DNA of 23,958 bases from a virus, in the IMG/VR virus record IMGVR_UViG_3300021335_000092, positions 1 through 23,958 of that record; one strand, given 5' to 3'. Positions 17,681 through 23,958 of this stretch are shown in pieces. A program made the position numbers and the translations under genes. Below the pieces are notes generated by a model. The model was given only the letters and a program-made list of their open reading frames with translations. It was not told the DNA's origin and searched no databases. Position 1 is the first letter of the stretch. The number at the start of each line of letters is the position of its first letter.

Positions 17681-19912
17681 TTAATCACCAAATGCTATCC
17701 AAAAGAAATCCCTACCCTGTCCATTAGAATCCTCTATAACTGCCCTAAAACTTGATGCTGTAACAGAATAAACATAATTCGTACCATTACCACTAGAGCT
17801 AGTTCTTCTTGTAGAAACATGTACAGACCTACAAGCCTTTGGGAATGTTAAAGGAAAGGTTGTTGTTGGATTACTTAATGTTCCATTTACATACCCCCAT
17901 TGCATTATACAAGTGTCTGACAATCTTTGATAAAAATTAGCAGTTACAGTGTCAGAATGCGCAGCTGTTCTAGATGCATAATTCTGCACATTTAATGCAA
18001 CACCATCTAGGTTTAATCCTCCATCTATTTCTACAAACTCAGAGGATGCACTAACTGTTGATGTTTTTAGGTAGTTGTTAGAGTCATATATTACTTGAAA
18101 CCCTTCATCTGTTAATTCTGTTTGGTTTATCGTCTTAGCAAATACCCCATTAGTTTGTCCAAAATCAAAAGAGGTTAATGATGATCCTGTATCAAAATCA
18201 ACGCTACCAGCTCCAATAAAAACATTCCTGTAATAATAGACCCTCATGTAGGCTGTTGTAACATTCTGATTTATGTTTATCTCTATACTTCTGTCTACCT
18301 GAACAAAATCTACATCTGTACTTTCTGAGCTTGTACCTGCTGTTTGTAGAACAACTGTCTTAAGTATATTGTTGAATGAGGAATCAGTAGCAATATCCAT
18401 CCTAACCTCAACATTAACACTACCTACAAAATCAGAAGAAGTAGAATAAACAGTCTGCCCTACAGGTGTGGCATTCATTGAAATCTGCTCTACATAAACA
18501 CCATAGTTCGTACTTGTGATGTTTGCTGATGCACTTAAACTTGTTGTGCCATTATACAAGAAATCCTCAGAGTTGGATGTAAGCGTATCATTAAAGGTGT
18601 TAAATTCTAAGGTGCTTAATCCTGAAAAGGTAAAGTTTTTAGATGTTAGTCCTGTTAGTGATCCTGACCTAATTTGTACTTTAGGAGTGCCACTTGAGTT
18701 TTTAATCACTAAACCACTATCACTATTCACCTCTATCCTATCATCAGGAGACACAATCGCATCAGACTGTATATCCCATCCACCAATAGAACCTGATGTT
18801 GAGGTAATAGAACCTTTAAATTCAGCGTTACCAGAGGTCACCTTAAATTGTGGAGATATAACATCACCCGCTGCATTATCACCAACGCCTGTTAAGAATA
18901 ACTTTGTACCACTTACTGCGAAATCTGTAGCAGTAGCACCTGCAGTAAATCCTGTACTTTGTATTTGACCTGTGGTTATGTTAGAGCCATTAATAATAGT
19001 AGCATCTGCTGTTTTTAGGGAAGTAAAAGTTATTGGTCCATTAAACTGAGTAGACTCAAAAGCACTAGTGAAACTAACAGGTCTCGCTGTCGATGTGCCT
19101 ACATAAGCATTATAAGAAGACCACTCCCTAAGAAACACTTTATTTTGAGTACTTGCGCTATCAGGTGGGGCTTCACTATAATCACTACCATTAGCTGTAA
19201 ACGTAAGAACATTATCTACGAAGTTAAAAGTAGCTGAGGGAGCAGACACGTTAGCAACATCAGTTTCAGAACCAACATAATAAATAATTCCTCTAGCTAT
19301 CTTAGTACCATTATTATCATAGTTTGTAGTATAGTTGCCATAAAAGTTAGCATAGTTTAAATAATAAGAACCCTCCTCACCATCTAAAAGGTCCGCGTCT
19401 AATCCTGAGCTTGCACCATCTACGGTCTTTATTGCTGTTAGTATTTCACCCGCGGTTTGGTCCGCCGTGGCATTATCCTCTATATTAGTAAGTTTAGTTC
19501 TCTCTGCGCCAGTTATAATCTGACCTGATCCAGCTGAGGTCACATCATTATGCGCCGTAACGCTTATGCTTGTTATTGCTGTAGCTGTTACGTCTGCGTT
19601 TGAGTCTACCGTGCCTAACTTAGTTTTCTCAGCGTCAGTAAAGGCGTTAGTGTCACTATTATTCTCGTAGGCCGTCTTAACCTCAGCATCCGTCATTGTT
19701 TGATCGTCAGCGTCTAAGGTTATTGTTTGGGCATTAGACTGGTTTAAGGTAAACACACCACCACCAGTTAAATTAGTGCCAGGGTTAATAGTTATTTGTG
19801 TGTTATTTATAGAATCACCCGTGTCAGAGATACTATCATCTAGCGCGATTATAGCCTCCCTTACAGTGTCAAAGTTCTTAGAATTAGGTATTTTGGATAC
19901 GTCTACCGCCAT
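17681..19912 (-). CDS. Tail fibre/spike protein with receptor-binding C-terminus (743 aa)
   Basis: The N-terminal part (about residues 1-95) reads PNSKNFDTVREAIIALDDSI, typical of a fibre attachment domain. Repeat-like modules follow (SNADVTATAITSISVTAHND; GAERTKLTNIEDNATADQT), then LDADLLDGEEGSYYL, a motif common in marine fibres. Next come a long Thr/Ser/Asn-rich beta shaft and a SIGGWDIQSDAIVSPDDRIE segment. The C-terminus NFYQRLSDTCIMQWGYVNGT ending GRDFFWIAFGD resembles the gp53-like receptor-binding knob. It adsorbs the phage to its host. The start ATG overlaps the upstream gene by 10 bases. Confidence 0.85.
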   Translation of the reverse strand: MAVDVSKIPNSKNFDTVREAIIALDDSISDTGDSINNTQITINPGTNLTGGGVFTLNQSNAQTITLDADDQTMTDAEVKTAYENNSDTNAFTDAEKTKLGTVDSNADVTATAITSISVTAHNDVTSAGSGQIITGAERTKLTNIEDNATADQTAGEILTAIKTVDGASSGLDADLLDGEEGSYYLNYANFYGNYTTNYDNNGTKIARGIIYYVGSETDVANVSAPSATFNFVDNVLTFTANGSDYSEAPPDSASTQNKVFLREWSSYNAYVGTSTARPVSFTSAFESTQFNGPITFTSLKTADATIINGSNITTGQIQSTGFTAGATATDFAVSGTKLFLTGVGDNAAGDVISPQFKVTSGNAEFKGSITSTSGSIGGWDIQSDAIVSPDDRIEVNSDSGLVIKNSSGTPKVQIRSGSLTGLTSKNFTFSGLSTLEFNTFNDTLTSNSEDFLYNGTTSLSASANITSTNYGVYVEQISMNATPVGQTVYSTSSDFVGSVNVEVRMDIATDSSFNNILKTVVLQTAGTSSESTDVDFVQVDRSIEININQNVTTAYMRVYYYRNVFIGAGSVDFDTGSSLTSFDFGQTNGVFAKTINQTELTDEGFQVIYDSNNYLKTSTVSASSEFVEIDGGLNLDGVALNVQNYASRTAAHSDTVTANFYQRLSDTCIMQWGYVNGTLSNPTTTFPLTFPKACRSVHVSTRRTSSSGNGTNYVYSVTASSFRAVIEDSNGQGRDFFWIAFGD
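19499..19624 (-). repeat. 42-residue fibre module shared with the long fibre gene
   Basis: Codons 97-138 of the 743-residue fibre (TKLGTVDSNADVTATAITSI, SVTAHNDVTSAGSG...IITGAER) are a version of the 47-residue unit repeated in the fibre at 22078-23958. The SISVTAHNDVTSAGSG stretch is identical in protein sequence to one repeat there. DNA similarity is looser because synonymous codons differ. Confidence 0.7.
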
Positions 19913-20217
19913 GTGTTTATCTGTTCGAGAATATCATCTTCCTTTAGGGATAACTCAAAAGATAGGTTTGCGTTCCATTGGTAAACGGGGGTATTGTTCT
20001 TGTAGAGTATAACAACAGGCACGGCCTTTATCTTATCACGGAGGCTTTTGTTTTGTTCCTCTAGGCTTGCGTACGTATACTTTACGCCGTCAATACAGGG
20101 TATGTTTACCGAGTTTTTCTCGTTCCATTTAGCGTTTATCTGTACTAGCGTGAATTGCTGGGCCTTAATAGCGTGTGGTAATAAAAAAAATAATCCAAGG
20201 CAAATCAATGTTCTCAT
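19903..20217 (-). CDS. Secreted thioredoxin-like protein (104 aa)
   Basis: The protein starts MRTLICLGLFFLLPHAIKAQ, a clear signal peptide with a likely cut after IKA. The mature part has a strand (FTLVQINAKWNEKN), SVNIPCIDG with one cysteine, YASLEEQNKSLRDKIKAVPV, then VILYKNNTPVYQWNANLSFE. AVPVVILYKNNTPVYQW is the cis-Pro plus edge-strand part of a thioredoxin fold (VPT--LFK-GK-V--W). The active CxxC is missing, so it is not a classical reductase. The ATG overlaps the previous stop as ATGA. The family occurs next to fibre genes in Bacteroidetes phages. Function unknown. Confidence 0.65.
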   Translation of the reverse strand: MRTLICLGLFFLLPHAIKAQQFTLVQINAKWNEKNSVNIPCIDGVKYTYASLEEQNKSLRDKIKAVPVVILYKNNTPVYQWNANLSFELSLKEDDILEQINTWR

Positions 20218-20492
20218 CTGTTTATTATTTCGTATAGTTTCTCGTCGATCCTATCTAGTTTCTCACTGTTTTCCTGTACCTTCTGCTGAGTATTTAGTAT
20301 TGTCTCCCTAATTAAGGCGTCCTTTAGGTCAAACTCAGTACGGCTGATTGTCGGCTCAGGGAGCCTCTTTGCCTCAGAGATGTCTTTCTGTAACGAGAAG
20401 TACATAGCCGCTAAAGATATAGCACCTGACACTACCAAGACTATTGTCTTGATGTCTAAAGTAAGTTCTGTGTTTTCATTAATCTTTGCCAT
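20214..20492 (-). CDS. Membrane protein with C-terminal coiled coil (92 aa)
   Basis: The protein starts MAKINENTELTLDIKTIVLV. One membrane span (TIVLVVSGAISLAAMYFSLQ, about residues 15-34) is followed by a linker EAKRLPEPTISRTEFDLKDA and a long coiled coil (ETILNTQQKVQENSEKLDRI, DEKLYEIINR). This TM plus coiled-coil layout recurs in flavobacterial phages next to fibre or lysis genes. It may be an inner-membrane spanin-like or structural helper. It is coupled by ATGA to the thioredoxin-like gene. Confidence 0.65.
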   Translation of the reverse strand: MAKINENTELTLDIKTIVLVVSGAISLAAMYFSLQKDISEAKRLPEPTISRTEFDLKDALIRETILNTQQKVQENSEKLDRIDEKLYEIINR

Positions 20493-20507
20493 ATTTTATA
20501 TTTTTTT

Positions 20508-21209
20508 TTATTCAGGTCTAATAGCTAAAGTAACAACTCTACAAGGGTCACTAGTTGACCAAGAATAAGAAGCAGGAGACTCTGTTCCTGAAGTAGCTTG
20601 AAATTTTGAATCTACTGACGTCGTTAAAGGGAAAGCATTAAAGAACCCTCCTCCATAAGCTTCAATTTCATTAGCGTAACCTGTTGGTATAGATAGAGAG
20701 GATCTTTTATCATTTTCAATAATTATACAAGTAATTATTAAGCAACCATCATTGTTAGTGGTTATATCATCAGGAGTCAAACTTGAAGCGTTGTTAGCAT
20801 TGTTATAAACTAAACCTGTACCATCAAAAGGTTGACTATTTGTAGTTCTTGCATTTCTTATAGCAACTAAGGTTATGTAGCCATCTAAATCTGTTGTTCC
20901 TGCTGAAACACTAAAAGTAGCACTTGTTTCTGAAGCACCAACATATTTGTAAACCACCCTCATCTGCATACTTGAAGTTTCAGGAGTAAATGTTGACCAA
21001 CCTGTGCTTGTTGGTGGTGTAACCCTACCTGTATGTGCGCCAATAAAACCAAGAACTAAATCATCTTCTACTAAGTTATCAACTGTCACACTACCACCAA
21101 AAGGTTCATTATAACCACCGCTATTTGTATTAGTAACAAAAACATCAAGAGGTCCTGATCCTGTTCCCATTTGAATTTGCCTAAGCCTATGCCAATGCTG
21201 TAAAATCAT
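20508..21209 (-). CDS. Fibre-associated beta-rich protein (233 aa)
   Basis: ATG 21209 overlaps the upstream stop as ATGA and the protein starts MILQHWHRLRQIQMGTGSGP. After a short helix it is an all-beta domain: SVTVDNLVEDDLVLGFIGAH, STGWSTFTPETSSMQMRVVY, KYVGASETSATFSVSAGTTD, and a final VVTLAIRPE. The pattern of a D-LV--F-G-H, SGW, YK-VG-SET and G------TLAIR edge is that of a sandwich-type phage adhesin domain. It is probably a receptor-binding or baseplate decoration component. There is no enzymatic motif. Confidence 0.7.
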   Translation of the reverse strand: MILQHWHRLRQIQMGTGSGPLDVFVTNTNSGGYNEPFGGSVTVDNLVEDDLVLGFIGAHTGRVTPPTSTGWSTFTPETSSMQMRVVYKYVGASETSATFSVSAGTTDLDGYITLVAIRNARTTNSQPFDGTGLVYNNANNASSLTPDDITTNNDGCLIITCIIIENDKRSSLSIPTGYANEIEAYGGGFFNAFPLTTSVDSKFQATSGTESPASYSWSTSDPCRVVTLAIRPE

Positions 21210-22063
21210 ACCTTCAAAAAGTAAAAGAAATTACCTGTGCCATCATTAAAAATAACCATCTTTAGAGTAGTGCTTGATGTCCAAGGTTCGCCTGAAAGTT
21301 TAGTGGCATTAGAAAATGTTGGCTCAGAAGATGTGTTGATTGTGATATAAGCAAACCCACCTGTAACTGCTCCTGTTGCAACACTATAAGATGTAGTATT
21401 ACTTTGAGAAGTGTAGTAAGTTCCTGCTACTTTTGATAAATCAATGCTTGTAACATTTGCAGTATTATCACTTGATGATGAAACACCTGTAGCTTCACTA
21501 ACACCTGCTATTTTAGTTATTGACAAAACACTATCGCCACTATTCATTGTTATAGTACCTGTGTTTCCTTGCCTGATACTTCTAATATCTACAATATCTC
21601 CTGCACTTAAATCAACTAAAGCACTTATGCCTGAAGAACTAAATACCAAAGAACCTGAAGAACGCAAATACATATCTGAACCTCTATATCCTGTAGATGT
21701 GGCATTTATAAAAACTTCAATACCAACCCTACCCCTTTGCATAGAACCTGTTGCATTTACAATAGCTGAAACCATATACTGACCTGCATCAGTAATTGTT
21801 ACTCTACCACTTGAAAGGGAATAATTAGAGGTGTCAGTTATTGAATCAGTAACATTAAAAGGTACAATGGTAAAACCTGTGCTATTTAAATCTGTGGTTG
21901 TGTCTGTAGAGCCATATTGAGCCACACTAACAGTTGAACCTCCACCACCTCCGCTATAATTAGCATCAGCGTATGCCTTTGTAATTAACGCATCATTCCC
22001 CTGCGTAGTAATTTGTGAATTACTTGCAGAAGAAGATACTACTGTATTAAAGTTTGTTGCCAT
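21206..22063 (-). CDS. Tail fibre-like protein with trimeric C-terminal domain (285 aa)
   Basis: It starts MATNFNTVVSSSASNSQITT. A Ser/Gly-rich N-terminal linker including GGGGG precedes a beta-sandwich section (FTIVPFNVTDSITDTSNYSL, SSGRVTITDAGQYMVSAIVN). This looks like the C1q/TNF-like fold: AGQYMVSA, RVGIEVFINATSTGYR, SGISALVDLSAGDIVDIRSI. The C-terminal part holds another small beta domain ending MVIFNDGTGNFFYFLKV. This is a probable fibre or adhesin that follows the long fibre by 14 bases. The C1q-like assignment is by pattern and needs structure prediction. Confidence 0.75.
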   Translation of the reverse strand: MATNFNTVVSSSASNSQITTQGNDALITKAYADANYSGGGGGSTVSVAQYGSTDTTTDLNSTGFTIVPFNVTDSITDTSNYSLSSGRVTITDAGQYMVSAIVNATGSMQRGRVGIEVFINATSTGYRGSDMYLRSSGSLVFSSSGISALVDLSAGDIVDIRSIRQGNTGTITMNSGDSVLSITKIAGVSEATGVSSSSDNTANVTSIDLSKVAGTYYTSQSNTTSYSVATGAVTGGFAYITINTSSEPTFSNATKLSGEPWTSSTTLKMVIFNDGTGNFFYFLKV

Positions 22064-22077
22064 TCAACAAATATAAA

Positions 22078-23958
22078 TTATACCACCTTAGTTACCAATA
22101 CTCTTACATCATTTGTAGTAGGAGCAGAGGCAAAACTGATTGTTGCTTGTGTTGTGTTTGTTCTAACCACATCAGCAAATACTGTATCATAAGAACTAGC
22201 ATCATATAACTGAATAATCACATCCCTTGTGCCTAAGCCATGTGTGATTGTATACGATGTGTTTGTGCCATCTCCAATGCTTACTACGTATGTTCTTGCA
22301 TCAATAGCTGATTTAACACCTGCAGGAGTTGTTGCTCTTGCAGTATCTGTACCTGTATTTGTTTCTGTGTTTGTAGCTAATTCTACAATACCTGCAACAG
22401 TTGTAGAGGCACTTGGCTCATCTCCTGTATTTGAACCGCTAAGAGTAGTTATACCATCAAGTAAATTTATCTCAGTAGCATTTGCAGTAATACTTAAATC
22501 TGAAAGAGTTTCAACCTTTGCATCTAAAGCAGTCTGTAATCCATCAACATTAGAAATAATATGGTTGTGAGAATCATCAGCAACAGTAGCTGTTATTGTG
22601 ATATTGGCTGAACCATCAAAGTTAGCTGAACCTGATAAATCACCGCCAAGAGCAATATTTCTTGTAGTAGCTAACGCAGTAGCAGTATCAGCGTTTCCTG
22701 TTACATCTCCTGTTACATCTCCCTCAATGTTTGCTACTAATGTTCCTGTGGTAATTGCTAAACTTCCTGTTGAAGCACCTGTCGCAGTTGTAGTACCAAC
22801 AGTAAACTTATCAGCACTCTCATCCCATCCAATAAATGCATTGTTTCCTGTGGTTCCTCTTTCAAGGATAAGACCTAAATCATTTGAGTTCGCTCCTGTG
22901 TTTCCTGAACCTAATTCAATTAACGCATCAGCTATATTTGTGTTAGTAGAATCAACAGTCGTTGTTGTACCATTAACAGTCAAATCACCTGTAACAGTTA
23001 AACCACCTGAAGTAGTGACTGTGACATCTGATGCATCACCAATAGTCACATCACTCGATATTAAAGGTAAAGCAGTTGCTGTTACATCAGCGTTTGTTGA
23101 GATACCTGATAACTTAGTTCTCTCAACAGAAGTAATTATAGCACCTGAACCAACTGAAGAAACATCAGAATGCGCAGTAACAGATATACTACCTAAAGCA
23201 GTAGTTACGTTTGCTGAATCAGTTACGTCTGCACTTGCTTCAATACCACTTAATTTAGTTCTTTCTGCACTTGTGATGATCGCACCTGAACCTGCACTTG
23301 TTACGTCATTATGTGCAGTTACTGAAATAGAACCTAAAGCACTTGTAACATTAGCTGAATCTGTAACATCAGCACTCGCTTCTATACCATCAAGCTTAGT
23401 CTTGTCCTCATCAGTCATAGCACCCCAAGCAGATGTAGTCGCTGCAGGAATTGATGCGTTTGTACCATCTGAAGAATTAACAACTAATGATGTTCCATTA
23501 GCAGTAGTAGATAGGTTTGTAGTTACGTTAGAAACTTTAGCATTGTTCGTTGCTACATTACTCTCTAAAGTATCTAAATCTACTGCTTGAGTGATTGTGA
23601 TAAAATCTACCTTTGTTAATTGAGCAGAGGTTGCAAACTTGTTTGTTGTGCTTGTGTCATCAATATCATCAGCATCTAAAACCACTACTCCTGTCGCTCC
23701 ATTAACAGAGGCAACATCACCACTAGCTGATATAGTTACAGTATCTGATGCAGCTGTTGTTGTAATAGTAACATTACTACCTGCTGCAAAGTTTAAGGTG
23801 TCTGTCTTAGAATCTGCTACAACATCATCCTCTCCATCAACAGCAATAGTAGAGAATGCGTTTTGGTTTGTTTCCCCACCACTACCTGCTGCTAAATCTT
23901 CCCAAGACGTACCATCATAATATCTAAGTACGTTTGAGGTTGAGTTATAATAAATCTG
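22078..23958 (-). CDS. Long tail fibre protein, 5' end outside the window
   Basis: The frame is open from the right edge (first codons read QIYYNSTSNVLRYYDGTSWE, then DLAAGSGGETNQNAFSTIAV) to the stop at 22078, so 626 residues are visible and the N-terminus is missing. It is a low-complexity Thr/Ser/Val/Asp-rich shaft with two tandem 47-residue repeats, a GDVTGDVTGNADTATALATT section, DSHNHIISNVDGLQTALDAK, ASTTVAGIVELAT and a small C-terminal domain (YTITHGLGTRDVIIQLYDAS). Such fibres are typical of marine phages and bind the host surface. ATG/GTG codons inside (for example near 23685) are not real starts. Confidence 0.9.
   Translation of the reverse strand, partial: QIYYNSTSNVLRYYDGTSWEDLAAGSGGETNQNAFSTIAVDGEDDVVADSKTDTLNFAAGSNVTITTTAASDTVTISASGDVASVNGATGVVVLDADDIDDTSTTNKFATSAQLTKVDFITITQAVDLDTLESNVATNNAKVSNVTTNLSTTANGTSLVVNSSDGTNASIPAATTSAWGAMTDEDKTKLDGIEASADVTDSANVTSALGSISVTAHNDVTSAGSGAIITSAERTKLSGIEASADVTDSANVTTALGSISVTAHSDVSSVGSGAIITSVERTKLSGISTNADVTATALPLISSDVTIGDASDVTVTTSGGLTVTGDLTVNGTTTTVDSTNTNIADALIELGSGNTGANSNDLGLILERGTTGNNAFIGWDESADKFTVGTTTATGASTGSLAITTGTLVANIEGDVTGDVTGNADTATALATTRNIALGGDLSGSANFDGSANITITATVADDSHNHIISNVDGLQTALDAKVETLSDLSITANATEINLLDGITTLSGSNTGDEPSASTTVAGIVELATNTETNTGTDTARATTPAGVKSAIDARTYVVSIGDGTNTSYTITHGLGTRDVIIQLYDASSYDTVFADVVRTNTTQATISFASAPTTNDVRVLVTKVV
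23119..23400 (-). repeat. Two tandem 141-bp (47-residue) fibre repeats
   Basis: Protein units TKLDGIEASADVTDSANVTS (codons from 23400) and TKLSGIEASADVTDSANVTT (from 23259) are near identical, and a third partial unit (TKLSGISTNADVTA) starts at 23118. The period is 47 codons. Codon use differs between copies, so the repeats are old or selected at protein level and not freshly duplicated. Confidence 0.8.

Noticed and set aside
18516-18968. A 150-residue plus-strand frame
   Set aside because: Shadow of the 743-residue fibre gene; every supported gene in this window is on the minus strand.
22598-23590. A 330-residue open frame on the plus strand
   Set aside because: It is antisense to the long fibre repeats and arises from biased third-position composition of those low-complexity codons; it has no recognisable motif.
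1-23958. Diversity-generating retroelement, CRISPR array, toxin-antitoxin pair or integrase
   Set aside because: No reverse transcriptase, no spaced repeat array, no recognisable toxin family and no recombinase motifs were found in any frame.

Overview
The window reads as part of a tailed double-stranded DNA phage of a Bacteroidetes host, most likely a marine Flavobacteriia-type phage. Every gene I can support lies on the minus strand, so transcription runs from base 23958 towards base 1. The host guess rests on three things: promoter-like sequences with the Bacteroidetes TTTG / TAnnTTTG layout, A-rich leaders before start codons instead of strong Shine-Dalgarno sequences, and small protein families that I associate with flavobacterial and uncultured marine phages. 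This is inference, not a database match. There are no rRNA, tRNA, IS or CRISPR features and no integrase in view.

Layout in transcription order. (1) 23958-17299: host-recognition module. A partial long fibre protein is followed by two smaller fibre or adhesin proteins, a membrane/coiled-coil protein, a secreted thioredoxin-like protein, a 743-residue fibre with a receptor-binding-type C-terminus, and a tail-fibre assembly chaperone. (2) 17296-14580: lysis region. It holds a two-TM holin candidate, two tiny proteins, an inserted adhesin-like gene, an M15 peptidase endolysin, a three-TM holin, and a second M15-fold protein that has lost two of its three zinc ligands. (3) 14462-10856: recombination and replication. 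It encodes an ERF annealing protein, an SSB-like protein, a ParB/Srx-domain protein, a RepA/DnaB-like ATPase, a RusA resolvase and a sigma-70-family factor. (4) 10859-7551: small conserved phage proteins, a RecE-like PD-(D/E)XK nuclease, and a stand-alone DnaA domain-IV-like DNA-binding protein. (5) 7570-5974: small and large terminase. (6) 5827-946: about eleven small accessory genes in short units, several driven by a repeated promoter/operator cassette. One is an Api92-like ferredoxin-fold protein. (7) 913-466: a hairpin-rich gap, then the start of a tail/morphogenesis gene running off the left edge. Head and main tail genes are presumably beyond base 1.

The genes mostly overlap by 4 to 40 bases, often as ATGA, which suggests long translationally coupled operons. 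These are punctuated by stable tetraloop hairpins at 924-939, 1296-1311, 13371-13386 and 14523-14540, and by one terminator placed directly against a start codon (14970-15008). Five small genes are recovered from gaps or from wrong-frame ORFs (946-1059, 3034-3183, 9383-9523, 9649-9795, 16726-16845). A sixth, 12643-12711, is only a weak candidate.

The most interesting material is regulatory. Four to five accessory promoters share TTAACA-(T/A)TTTGG-N15-CTTTG, with extra TGTTAA boxes spaced 11 or 22 bp away. Two near-perfect parS palindromes sit in the leaders of two of these genes. The degenerate M15 paralogue and the stand-alone DnaA-domain protein are the best protein-level leads.
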